From assembly GCF_026262505.1 (NCBI RefSeq), contig NC_067203.1:16070392-16134391 (forward strand): a stretch of DNA of 64,000 nucleotides, read 5' to 3'. Made by a program: the position numbers and the translations under genes. Shown in pieces: positions 42,656 to 53,119 of this stretch; the first letter of the stretch is position 1; each line of letters starts with the position of its first letter. Source of the stretch: Trichomonas vaginalis G3 (taxonomy: Eukaryota; Parabasalia; Trichomonadida; Trichomonadidae). Below the pieces are notes generated by a model. It had not been told where the DNA came from and did not search any database. It saw only the letters and a program-made list of their open reading frames with translations.

Positions 42656-44480
42656 TCATGAGTTTTTCTGAGTGTCTGTGGAAGTTGTATCAAATCAGGA
42701 TGAAAATCTGCTATCATTTCAAGAGATGGTGGATTGTGGCTGAGGACGTTAAGATAATTGATTGCGTTTATCTTAATTTTCTCAAAGTTATGAAAATCAG
42801 TAAAAGCTGAATTCATAATTTCTTTTGCTTGCTGAGAATCGTAAACTGCAACAGCCGAGATGTTTTCTTCATTAATACGAATTAAAGACGAGTACGTATT
42901 ATAAAGATCTTGTTTAAATTTGGATAATAAATTTTGGAATTCTTGAGGATCATCTGGAATTTCCTTCGCCTTGAAGAAAAATGAAAACCTTTTCCAATCT
43001 GGTGTACTTTTATATCGGAACCAAATATAGATTTTTTGTTGAATTTTGGATAATCTGTTGGAAGTGAAAGATTTTCAGATTCTGACGGTTCTTCATCCGC
43101 TGGCGGATCCTCATCGTCAGTGTATTCAATTTTTTCGGATCTGGATCCATCTTTTGACGGTTTATGAGGAACTAAGTCAGCGAATTCTGGGTCAATTTCA
43201 TCTGGAATGTAATGAACGCATCTGTTATGATTTCTGTAGTTTTCCGAAGTTCTTCTGATATGGTCATAATCGGATTTATTTTCGAAATTTAATATAACTT
43301 GTAAAATATCTTCATCAAAATAAGAATCATCTATACCCATTAATCTTCTTAGTTTTGTCTTCCAATTGTCTTCATTATACGCAAATACAGAAACAAAAAT
43401 TCTGGCTGGAAATCCAATAATCCAACGAAGATTTTTTGGGACTAAATGGGCTTTCAATGAATTGAAAGCTTCGTTGAAATTTGTATGATATTGTTTGCTG
43501 ATTCTTAGAAACAATGGAGCAATATTTGTAATAATTTCTCTTTTTTCGATATGCTCTGGTGATTCTCCTGGATATCTATTAATTAATCCCATCCATCTCT
43601 GAACCTTTTGCTCTGGTTTTAATGTTGGGCATGCAAAAAGGATCCTAAATATTTTTTCAAATTTAGGATATTTAGTGACAATTTTTGAAAATGCTGATTT
43701 TATCACATGATTTGGATCTCTTACATGTGATAATTGTGCACCAGAATTCTCTATCATTGTTGAATCTTTAACATCACCATCTGAACAAAAAACTTTTATT
43801 TTTTTCCATAAATCAGATTTCAACATATCACGTAATGCATAGCTTTCCATTAATCCTGGTGAAATTTTTGGTTCAACCAAAATTTTGGGACTTTTGAATT
43901 TTATTAATTCTGGATGCCTTGAAACTATTCTAAAATCTAATATTTTGTTTGTATTTATATCTATAAGCGTAATGACGGCATGTAAAGCATCGCGCTTAGA
44001 ACTCCATGCGCAATCTAATGAAACATTAAATTTGTATTCTGAATCATGTTTAAGAATTTCTTGTATATTAGCTTCACAACTTGCTGTTGCAACTTTCTCA
44101 AGATCTGGCAATATGCTCTTTAGATGCGCAAGTAATGTAGTTTCTGTTGGGCAATGAAAGTTTAGGAGTGATGCCAATTCGATGTGTTTTGAAAATCCTG
44201 CACCAGATATAAGAGAAATGTAAGTATGAAGATTCTTGACAACGTCACTATACGGAACTCCAGGCTTAAATTTGACGTTGAATATTGTTTCTTCCTTAAC
44301 ATTTGATTGTGAATGATCTTGTTTTGAATTAAGCTGGTTTAGATTAATGAAATGCGAAAAAGGTTTCTTATTTGAATAAACAGTTCGATGATAGACCCTT
44401 TTTTGGCAGTCATCAGCTTTATATGTTATTAATATCTCTTCAATTATGTATCCTTCCATGATTGGAATAGAATACTCCAT
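42656..44480 (-). pseudogene. K1 Kolobok-like transposase, 5' part
   Basis: The first 532-codon frame starts at 44480. DDE-type core: SLDCAW (D156), FCSDGD (D234) and RDPNHVIK (D255), resembling Kolobok/Mutator-like transposases. A Glu/Asp-rich segment follows at ~455-485. One frameshift near 43000 shifts the coding frame; the reading then continues to about 42660, where the Polinton interrupts it. Gene and element are therefore inactive. The superfamily call is also supported by the TTAA duplication. Confidence 0.65.
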
Positions 44481-45056
44481 AGGAAGAGCTAAAATCCCGC
44501 CAAATTTTACGGTTTTTTTAATACAAAAGCAATCAAAGTGAATAAAGCAAAGATATATATTGTATTTAATCAGTCAATTGATATTGGGTAGAATATATGC
44601 TCAATATTTCATTTTTCAAATTTATTATTTCAAAAAACCAATAATTGGCGACATTGTTTACTGTAATAATTGTTTTTAATGAAAACACTATATGCCTTCC
44701 TTATTTTCTTTCTTTCTTATTTTTTTGAAAAAATCAAAAAAAAACTCGAAAAAAAAATCAAAAAATCACAAAATCGATGAATTCTCAACGTAATTTAAAT
44801 CCTCAAAATCGTAGAGATTGGTCATAATATAACTAAGCATTATGATATAGTAAAGTTCAAAAAATCTCTCTCTTGAACGAGATAAAAGCTTAACAGAAAT
44901 AACCTTAAAACTGCTTTTCTGAGGGTGATCTATCGTCTATAGGGCACCCTTAAAAAATATGGGGAAAATGTTTGTTCGCCCTTTCTGATTGAGAAAAGAG
45001 GAACGAGGAAGCATCAGTAAAAAGCAAAAATACATTTTTTGAAGCTAACATTATTT
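44481..45056. other. K1 right end and flank, no gene
   Basis: Holds the K1 5' leader and right terminus (to 44949), the TTAA, then about 100 bp of AT-rich host DNA. No gene. Confidence 0.7.
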
Positions 45057-46000
45057 TTATGTTAAAAGAAAGATTAATACAATTTCAGTAAATCCATTTT
45101 CATAAAGATAACATCCTGTAACGCATTCACCATGATAATAAAGACCATCCATGCAAGTTTCAATAATATTAAACTCTGCAATGAAATTATAAAGAATTGA
45201 ATTCTGGAATATTGGAATTTGATATTCGTAATCTGTTTTGTCAGAATAACATTGATTCAATGTAATTGAACTTGAATGCTTATGACAATAAAATGTTTTC
45301 GTGCAAGAATTATTAATAATATTACAGCCTGTTAGAACTAAGGTACATTCGGAATGAATAAGATATCCATTTTGATTCCCGATATAATTTGAAGATACAA
45401 CATTAAAGAGTTGATTTGGAATTCCATGATGAAAAGCAATATAATGCGTTTTTTGATAATTTTCATGGACATTAACAAAAGAAACCTTTGAGTCAGAAGA
45501 AAAACTATTGACCAAATACCCTGAATAGCCACCGAAAATATAATTATTAGTAATATTTGTGAATTCAAGGAGAATTTTCCCGTTATACTGATCATTCAAT
45601 GCATTTGCTTGATTGATTTTTGAACCACATTGTGAAATTGATGTTTGTTTAACTGAATTTATATAATTTATAATATTGGATACAAATGATCGATATGCTG
45701 GACGGTCTTGAGCAAATGAGAATAAATAACAGTTTTTGTTTTGCGAAATTTGGCCTTTGTATCCAAAAGTCAAAGATCCTCCTTCATCGGTAGATAATGA
45801 GCAACTACAATTATAAAACTTACATGACTCAATGACTGCTTTAGTAAAGTCTGATGTTGATGTAATTCTGATGGCACCTTTAACTCGAAGTGATTCAAAA
45901 TTACTTAATGAAACATAATATGCTGAATTATCGCTTTTTTCAATATTGTAACGCTGATTATAATATGTTTGAGGAGATTCATAATCTGGAAATTCCTTAT
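45057..46000 (-). pseudogene. Surface-protein fragment (beta-helix type)
   Basis: About 310 in-frame codons: EFPDYESPQTYYNQRY... through FVNVHENYQKTHY, LTGCNIINNSCTK and CMDGLYYHGECVTGCY. Asn-rich beta-helix-like repeats and a Cys-rich end are typical of Trichomonas surface families. The frame has no ATG and begins after a stop near 46000, and it ends without a membrane anchor, so it is truncated at both ends. Confidence 0.6.
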
Positions 46001-46504
46001 TCTATGCATTTTTCAATTTTTTGCATAAAAATTAAAACCATTTGACATTTTATTTTATCATACAGTTTTCCATCATGGGTTCTAAAATCCTATTTACTTT
46101 TTTAACATGTTATTGAGTACTTCACAAATTTTGAGAGATCTCCATGAAAAAAAGTTCAAAGCACATCATTAATGAAATTCACCTTCACTATATAGAAATG
46201 ATATAAATAAACAATTTATAAAAACTCATAGTGGAAATTTTTGAAGAGATAATTCTTTTATAGAAGTGTTTAGTTATCTATGCAAATAACGATTGGCTAT
46301 CCAGATAGAATATTCTTAACCATTATACGCAAAAGCATAGTTTTTTTTTTTAATGTAAATTTCGATGAGGAGTCAATCCACAACTCGAAATATAATATAT
46401 CACAAAACTCTCCTTTCTTTGTCACTTCACTCGCATAAAAAGAGTATATCAATTGAGAATTAATTCATGATATTCTATGTTATGGATGTCGTTGTTGCTT
46501 TGAT
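46001..46504. other. Intergenic, nothing recognised
   Basis: About 500 bp of AT-rich DNA. No ORF or repeat seen. Confidence 0.6.
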
Positions 46505-47989
46505 TTAGAAATACTTAGAAAAGTCAGTTAAATCACTGTATCTCTTTTTTATCTCATCCATTGTATATCCTCTGTATTCCAGGAAAGGTCCCCATTTCTT
46601 AGTATCCACCTCTTTAAATATTTTAAAAGGAACTCCATCATGACTAATCACGTAATCATCCAAACTAAAGAAATCATTATCAGAGTGTATTAAATATATA
46701 TACATCAATGATCCGAGTGTGTAATCATCTACATCCATCTTTTTAATCTTATCAAACAGTTCCCAAGCGAAATCTCTATATTCTTTCAATCCTTCAATTC
46801 TATAGAAAACAAACAGAGAAGAAAGAGTTGCAAAATATGGTTCTGTGTCTGATTTAATGTTCTCAAGATTTTTTATGATTTCGTTCAATGCCAATTTACT
46901 GTAATTCTTGTCTTACTCTATTTTATGGTTCTTCTTAACCATGGCCATCATCATCGTTCCTGGCAAATAATAATTTCTATATTCATCTGTAACTTTATTA
47001 ATTGGACGCTTCTCTCTTACATCATTGATATATTTAAGGAACAGTTCAATGAAATTAAGGCCAGCATCGCCAATTAAATGGTAAGATTTCACTAACATGT
47101 CCAAATAATAGTATTTCTGGTTTAATCCTGTTTCGTATTGATGGTCCCTTAAAATAGTCTTAAATCTCCTCATTGTATGCTGCATGTACTTTGGATCATC
47201 TGATAAAATTGATAATGTAATGAATTCTAATGGATAAATGGTATATTTCTCTGCACATTCTGAGTTTTCATATGAACTAGTTTTAGGAATTCTGTTTTCA
47301 TAAGAAATTCTGACTGTATGAGAAAAAGTAAAATATGGTAAGGCCAAATCAGCAAATTCTTTGGTTTTGTATAAAAATGACATATCGTCTGTGAATTGGT
47401 ATGCAGAAATGAAGTTTCCTACAACTTGTGGAATGAAATCTTCGATATAAAATGTTCCTTCAAGTGTAAAATTGGAAAAAATGATGTTTGTGCATTGGTG
47501 AAACTCTTCTTTGAGGTCAAGTATGCATAACGCGGATAACATCTTGATGATCGAAAGAGAATTTTTCTCTCTTTCAGATTTTGTTAGATTCTGATAATAT
47601 TTATCTAAAATTTTATGGGACAAATCTTTATAAAAGTCTTTAATTTGTTGTAATTTGTCGGGATAGCTTCTTATTTTTGTAAAATTTTCAATAAATTTTG
47701 TTGGATATGTTCGTTTCACGTAAAATCGATTTGTACCCGATTCTATAAGCTTTGTTGTCCATGGGTATCCTTGAAATTCTGAGATATCCGGGTTGATTGG
47801 AGTAATAATTCTTGATTTCAATGGTAATAGAGCAAAAAAGATAAATAGATAGATATTATATACCATCAAGAGGTCTTGAATAAAAAAATATCTATAAGAA
47901 AATCTCTGAAGAAAATGTTTGTAAGCTTTGGAAAACTTCAATCTTGATTTTGTATAGCCATCAAAGAAATTAAGCTTGCTAATACTCAT
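46505..47989 (-). pseudogene. GH47 (class I alpha-1,2-mannosidase)-like protein, broken
   Basis: One frame with a single in-frame stop at 46913-46915. The N-terminal part (358 codons) has a signal-anchor helix around 35-58 (LLMVYNIYLFIFFALL). Family-like segments follow: FIEDF-like YIEDFIPQVVGNFISAY, EFADLALPYF, and LEFITLSILSDDPKY. The C-terminal 130 codons contain SLFVFYRIEGLKEYRDFAWELF and SLDDYVISHDGVPF. These match GH47 core phrases (FETTIRxLGGLLSAY, ESLFYLYRxTGDxxYRxWGWEIF, NTEAHP). Two positions where family members carry catalytic acids (the xxDSYYEYL Asp and the RPETVES Glu) are replaced, so the ancestor was probably already non-catalytic. A type II ER/Golgi location is inferred. Confidence 0.65.
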
Positions 47990-48356
47990 GAAGTTGTTTA
48001 ATATGAATCAATTTTCATAGAAATACTATGGATAATTAAGGAATATTATTGATAAAAATTTGTTTATCTATTTATGTGTTTTAAATATATTGACAATACT
48101 ACATTTTGATTTTCGAGCACAATACAGCTAATAGATGAATCGAATTCACGAGATAATTATACGCAAAATATTATTTCGACTTGAGAGATCAAAATATCAA
48201 AGAATGGAGTCATTAGTTTGGTTGTAATAGTCTTATTCTTTTTAGTTTCATTAATTGATGTTGCTGTCATCCTTTAATAGCTTATTATAGCTTTAATAAC
48301 AATGAAATCTTTTATGAAATGCTAGAAATGTATAATAAATTTAAAACAAATAATAT
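47990..48356. other. Intergenic, nothing recognised
   Basis: AT-rich spacer between two minus-strand pseudogenes. No structure seen. Confidence 0.6.
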
Positions 48357-49658
48357 TTATTCATCACTAAGATATTTTGCTGTATGTTCAATAAACAATG
48401 CTACTTCTGGCTTCTCAATCAAAGAAGAATCAGAAATATCTTCTACAATTTCATGAACAATCTCTAAAAGTTCATTATTTAATGATCCTTTATTCTCATT
48501 TAATACTATTATTCTTTCAATCAATTCTATGAAGTATAAGAAGTAATCAACACTTTCTATACAGTTTTTGACAATTTCACATATGAAAATATCATTTTGA
48601 ATATCAATTCCTACAGATAAGTAATGAGTTAATGAATAAACAATATGAACTGAGCAATCGAATGGAATTTCTTCTAAATTTTGCAAAATCTGAATTATTT
48701 CTGACTCATTTGATTTGTCTTTCCAATACTCATAATTACTAACAAGCAATGATGCTGCTGCTTGTGCTGCTTTGTCAAATTCACAAAATTGAATGAAATT
48801 TAAAGTTGTTTCAAAAATTTCAAGTGGGGGATGAATAGTGAAGCTATTTGGAATGCATATTGTGCTAACTTTTGATTGAAAGGCTGAATATATGACGGAA
48901 TTTGTTGAATTAACTTTTCATTCAATTCAATGTCAGGCTTTAGTTCAATAATCTTTATTATTGTTTTCATTATTTTATATTTCGCGAGTTCATCATAAAC
49001 TTCTAAATGATTGATTAAAATTTTGTATAAAATATCGATATCAAACATATCACAGTGGTCAAGCATCTTGTATATGACTTTAATTGCTGGGATTTTTGGA
49101 ACTAACTTATCAAGGAACTGATATATTGATTCAATTGAAATTATTTGAAAGAATAGTTCGCAGTACATTAATTTTGATACAATATGGAGAACATCTAGGG
49201 AGTTATCTTCGTTTTCATTGCATTTATCAATTAAAAGTTGAAGATTTTTGATAAAAATTTCATTTTCGATTAAAAAATTGATAGATTTGAAGTAACTAAA
49301 GCAAGAAAAGATATTCAATATTAAAGGAATAGATGGTTCAAAGGATAGAATTGATATAAGCAAGTCTACTGGAAATTCGAAATCTTGGAAATTATATTGA
49401 ACGCAAAATGCAAAAAATTCTTTCAATTTGTTAATGTTTTGAAGAATTAAGTCCTGGGTATCAACAATTTGGCCAGAATTGACAATTTCTTCTAAACTAT
49501 CAACAATATTTCGAAAATTACCTAGTTGGTGAATACATTCATCCTGGATTGAAGATTCAGATTCTTTGCTAATTGAAGATTTCGAATTTTCAGCTTGTTC
49601 GTTAAATTTGTAATCTGAATCTATTTTTGTGAATAAAAAATATGATTCTCTCTAACTA
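48357..49658 (-). pseudogene. ARM-like repeat protein, broken
   Basis: Helical repeats in two frames: an upstream part of ~285 codons (IHQLGNFRNIVDSLEEIV, PSIPLILNIFSCFSYFKS, KYKIMKTIIKIIELKPD) and a downstream part of 130 codons. The frame changes at a C run near 48825, where the other frame reads smoothly (PPLEIFETTLNFIQFCEF). No ATG is found at the 5' end before the stop near 49658. It resembles the large family of importin-alpha/ARM-type proteins in Trichomonas. A sequencing error in the homopolymer is possible, but the missing start favours a pseudogene. Confidence 0.6.
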
Positions 49659-49953
49659 TATACGGTCAAACATCATATTAATAAAGCTATTTCAGTATAA
49701 ATTTCTCTTCAATTTTATTTATTGATGTTATATTTTTCATATTGCTTCACTTTTCGTGATTTATGAATATTTCTTCTTCAAATAGGTTTTTCCTCGTCAA
49801 AATATGAATGTGTTACGCTTACATTATTAATTAAAAGCAAAACTAAAATGAGATTTTGAAAATTGGATGTAAAGAAAAGAAATATATTAAGAGTTATAAA
49901 CAAATAATAAACATTTCTTTATAAAACAACAATTACTGAGCAATTAATTAAAA
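49659..49953. other. Intergenic, nothing recognised
   Basis: AT-rich; no ORF or repeat. Confidence 0.6.
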
Positions 49954-51084
49954 TTAAGTTTCATCTTCTTCTTTTGGAATCCAAATAAGAAGATTTGACT
50001 TAACTGTCATCTTAGGTTGGTTAAATTCTGGTTGTGAACAAACATCCTTCCATTTTTCCTTAGAAACAATTAATTTGAACTCATCATTTCTTTCTCTGAC
50101 CAAATTTAGTTTTTTCAGGGTTTTAATGATATCCTTTCTATCTATAGCCGTCTCAACTACGATATCATCAATACTACTGATCTGATTTTCACCTTTTTTA
50201 AGAGCATTAACAATTGCATATCTCCAGTAGGTTTTGAATGCAATTTTGCCAAGATCTGACAATGGTGTCTCAGGGCCACCACTTCTCTTTTGCCTTTTCG
50301 CAAGTTCGTATGCTAATGAAATCAAAAGATGTCCGTATCCCTTTTTTTGAAAAGGAGGGAGGGTTGTAATGCATGCAAGGATATTCCCTTGCGAACTCTT
50401 TATTTCTCTGCTGAAGTATGCAGCCAAATGTGAACCAGAATTGTCGCATTCGCATAAAACGTAAAATTCGAAGCCTTCTACATCATAAAACAGAGTTTTA
50501 TGATCAAGAAACAGTTTTGAAAGTAAGCATAAGTTCTGACATGGGATTTTTTGGTTCTTTCCTTTAAGTTCGTAAATTGAAAGATTTCCGTCTCTGTAAA
50601 TTTCACGTCCTGGTGGATGAGTTTCGTTTAATTTGTGAATGTGATCTTGTAGATCCTTTTCTGAGGCAAAATATGTAAAGCAATGCTCACACATATAAAT
50701 ATGATCCATTTCGAAGTAAGGATATGGAAATGGAGAGAAGTACCATGTTCGCATAGTATAATTACCGATAGTTATCATATCAATGTTCCGAATTTTCGTA
50801 ATTTCTTTGTGAACTTCTTCAAATTTAATTAATTCTGGTTGTTCTTCATCAGAATTATCATGAGATTTTTTATTTTTCGAATTCACATTTATCTGATCTG
50901 GATTCAGCCTAAGGGTCCCTATGTCAACCCAACGATCTAATCGTTTATCTTGATTTATGAAGTGAATATATGCTTGGGTGTCGTGACGACGGAAATCAAT
51001 GATTTCGCCTTGTGCTCCGTCGGGAAAATCATCTGTTTTTGCTATAACATAATCATTTTTCTTAAATCTTGTTGTTTCACTCAT
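49954..51084 (-). CDS. MYST-family histone acetyltransferase (Esa1/Tip60-like)
   Basis: 376 residues. Residues 8-60 are a chromo-barrel/Tudor-knot domain (DYVIAKTDDFPDGAQGEIIDF). The MYST core starts near 97 with IRNIDMITIGNYTMRTWYFSPFP. Zinc-finger ligands C132, C135 and H148 are visible, but the usual fourth Cys before HPPG is replaced (HIHKLNETHPPG). The acetyl-CoA site is ILACITTLPPFQKKGYG (C238, then Q-x-x-G-x-G), and the general base lies in PETPLSDLG (E272). It acetylates histone tails in the nucleus. An initiator-like TCATTGAATCA lies upstream (51097-51107). Full length and intact. Confidence 0.92.
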   Translation of the reverse strand: MSETTRFKKNDYVIAKTDDFPDGAQGEIIDFRRHDTQAYIHFINQDKRLDRWVDIGTLRLNPDQINVNSKNKKSHDNSDEEQPELIKFEEVHKEITKIRNIDMITIGNYTMRTWYFSPFPYPYFEMDHIYMCEHCFTYFASEKDLQDHIHKLNETHPPGREIYRDGNLSIYELKGKNQKIPCQNLCLLSKLFLDHKTLFYDVEGFEFYVLCECDNSGSHLAAYFSREIKSSQGNILACITTLPPFQKKGYGHLLISLAYELAKRQKRSGGPETPLSDLGKIAFKTYWRYAIVNALKKGENQISSIDDIVVETAIDRKDIIKTLKKLNLVRERNDEFKLIVSKEKWKDVCSQPEFNQPKMTVKSNLLIWIPKEEDET

Positions 51085-51418
51085 TTGTCACTTTCTTGAT
51101 TCAATGATGTTTTATATGCAATTAAATGGCGGTAATTCATTAGAGTTGTGTACTTGATGATGTGTTGGCAGAATTAGGATCAATTTTCGAATTTTTTCAT
51201 GAATTTGTCAATTGATCTAAGAAATTTGGAACTATTTTATTAATGTCTTTCTTTTATTAGACTATGTTTAAATATTTCAGTTATTTTGTACGCTCATTGA
51301 TTCTTATTACCTACTTTCCAATATTTATTGGGAGGATCTTCCTATTTTTATGCTTATATATGTAGACATATTAAAAAAAGAAATAATTCAATTCAGTTTT
51401 TTTAAAATAAAACTTTAG
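51085..51418. other. Intergenic with promoter of the MYST gene
   Basis: Short spacer; the Inr-like element at 51097-51107 is the only feature seen. Confidence 0.5.
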
Positions 51419-52975
51419 TTACTTTTTCTCAAAGCTTTTTGCAACGCATTTATCCAAGAATGCACGGAAATCACTACAATCTGGGCTGTACTGTTCCTGT
51501 GTCAACATTGATACTTGAACTGCAAGTTTAGCCAATGCATTTGACTGTTCAATAAGTTCATAAATTTTGTTCTGTTTCTGAATGAATTTCTTGTATTCAT
51601 TGCTATTACTGACTTTACTAATCGCGATTTCTTCGATTCTCTTTTTAAGAATGAATTTCCTCTTTAACTCCAATGCTTTCTGATGCAAAGCTTCCTTTCT
51701 TTCCTCCTCTCTTTGTTTACGTATTCTCTCCTCTTCTTCTTGCTCTTTTCTCTTTCTTTCTTCTTCTGCTTCTTGTTCTTTTCTCTTTCTTTCTTCTTCT
51801 TCTGCTTCTGCTTCTTGTTCTTTTCTCTTTCTTTCTTCTTCTTCTGCTTCTGCTTCTTGTTCTTTTCTCTTTCTTTCTTCTTCTTCTGCTTCTGCTTCTT
51901 GTTCTTTTCTCTTTCTTTCTTCTTCTGCTTCTGCTTCTTGTTCTTTTCTCTTTCTTTCTTCTTCTTCTGCTTCTGCTTCTTGTTCTTTTCTCTTTCTTTC
52001 TTCTTCTGCTTCTTGCTCTTTTCTCTTTCTTTCTTCTTCTGCTTCTTGCTCTTTTCTCTTTCTTTCTTCTTCTGCTTCTTGCTCTTTTCTCTTTCTTTCT
52101 TCTTCTGCTTCTTGCTCTTTTCTCTTTCTTTCTTCTTCTTCTTCTGCTTCTTGTTCTTTTCTCTTTCTTTCTTCTTCTTCTTCTGCTTCTTGTTCTTTTC
52201 TCTTTCTTTCTTCTTCTGCTTCTTGTTCTTTTCTCTTTCTTTCTTCTTCTTCTGCTTCTTGTTCTTTTCTCTTTCTTTCTTCTTCTGCTTCTTGTTCTTT
52301 TCTCTTTCTTTCTTCTTCTTCTAATCTCTTTCTTTCTGCTTCTGCTTCTTGTTCAATTCTCTTTCTTTCTGCTTCTGCTTCTTGTTCAATTCTCTTTCTT
52401 TCTGCTTCTGCTTCTTGTTCTTTTCTCTTTCTTTCTGCTTCTTCAGCTAATCTCTTCTTTTCATCATCATAACTGGTTCTGTCTGCAGTAAGTTCTTCAA
52501 GAGACATTGTAAATAGATCTGATCGGATGATGTCTTGATATTTAATAGTGTAATTTTTCGTTATTGGGACAACTTCTCTCGTTTCTTTAATTATCGTATC
52601 AATAATATCGTAGCTGTTACGTAAGTAAATATAGAATTTGTTAATGTATTCTGAGACTTGATTGTCTTTGGTGGTACAAGAAAAGATTGGTTCTTCTAAG
52701 AAGTACTTTGGATCTGAGTCGTTGATTTTAGCATAAAAAGCTTTGATAATGTGCCAGTTGATACTTAACAAACTCTGTTTAATATGTGAAATGCCCGAAT
52801 ATTCGAAATTTGAATCAGAATTTATTTCTTCTCCAAGAAGCTCGATTAATGGTGTGACATTGTCAACAGTATCGGAAGCTTTTTCTCCAAACGTTTTGTT
52901 TAAGTTCTGAATTACATTGTTGAGATAATTTATAATGTTGTTAAGCTTAAAATGCTTTAGTAAATCGACATTCAT
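51419..52975 (-). CDS. Coiled-coil protein with long ERKRKEQEAE repeats
   Basis: 518 residues. Residues 1-170 form a globular helical region (FKLNNIINYLNNVIQNLN... TKNYTIKYQDIIRSDLF). Residues ~175-420 are about twenty units of ERKRKEQEAEAEEE type, a charged single-helix/coiled-coil. The C-terminal ~95 residues (ALELKRKFILKKRIEEIA) are again ordered. It may be a cytoskeletal or scaffold protein; no family is recognised. Long antisense ORFs over the repeat are artefacts of its composition. Confidence 0.75.
   Translation of the reverse strand: MNVDLLKHFKLNNIINYLNNVIQNLNKTFGEKASDTVDNVTPLIELLGEEINSDSNFEYSGISHIKQSLLSINWHIIKAFYAKINDSDPKYFLEEPIFSCTTKDNQVSEYINKFYIYLRNSYDIIDTIIKETREVVPITKNYTIKYQDIIRSDLFTMSLEELTADRTSYDDEKKRLAEEAERKRKEQEAEAERKRIEQEAEAERKRIEQEAEAERKRLEEEERKRKEQEAEEERKRKEQEAEEEERKRKEQEAEEERKRKEQEAEEEEERKRKEQEAEEEEERKRKEQEAEEERKRKEQEAEEERKRKEQEAEEERKRKEQEAEEERKRKEQEAEAEEEERKRKEQEAEAEEERKRKEQEAEAEEEERKRKEQEAEAEEEERKRKEQEAEAEEEERKRKEQEAEEERKRKEQEEEERIRKQREEERKEALHQKALELKRKFILKKRIEEIAISKVSNSNEYKKFIQKQNKIYELIEQSNALAKLAVQVSMLTQEQYSPDCSDFRAFLDKCVAKSFEKK
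51720..52440 (-). repeat. In-frame minisatellite coding the coiled-coil repeats
   Basis: Tandem 30-39-bp units of CTTCTTGTTCTTTTCTCTTT type; lengths vary by multiples of three, so the frame is kept. Several adjacent units are identical, suggesting recent expansion and copy-number variation. Confidence 0.85.
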
Positions 52976-53119
52976 TGTTACAATGTTGGAAAATTTATTT
53001 ATAAAATTTTTAAAAAGAATATTAGAAATATCTTTATTATTTGAAGGATGATAAAAATTTCATATTTAAGTCCTCTAATTTTTTTGACAAAAATTTTTTG
53101 AAAAAAAAATTCTAAGCCA

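Larger units (their letters stand above)
15102..44949. mobile_element. Kolobok-type transposon K1, split by a Polinton
   Basis: Ends are GGGTGCCCTATAGACGATAG (15102) and its inverted copy ending at 44949. TTAA flanks both sides (15098-15101 and 44950-44953). Removing the Polinton leaves about 3.5 kb, most of it a minus-strand transposase gene. It inserted at the very TTAA that borders K2, so the two elements abut. Confidence 0.8.

Noticed and set aside
51673-52491. Long plus-strand ORFs (272 and 213 codons) rich in Leu/Phe/Ser
   Set aside because: They are antisense readings of the Glu/Lys/Arg repeat; pure composition artefact.
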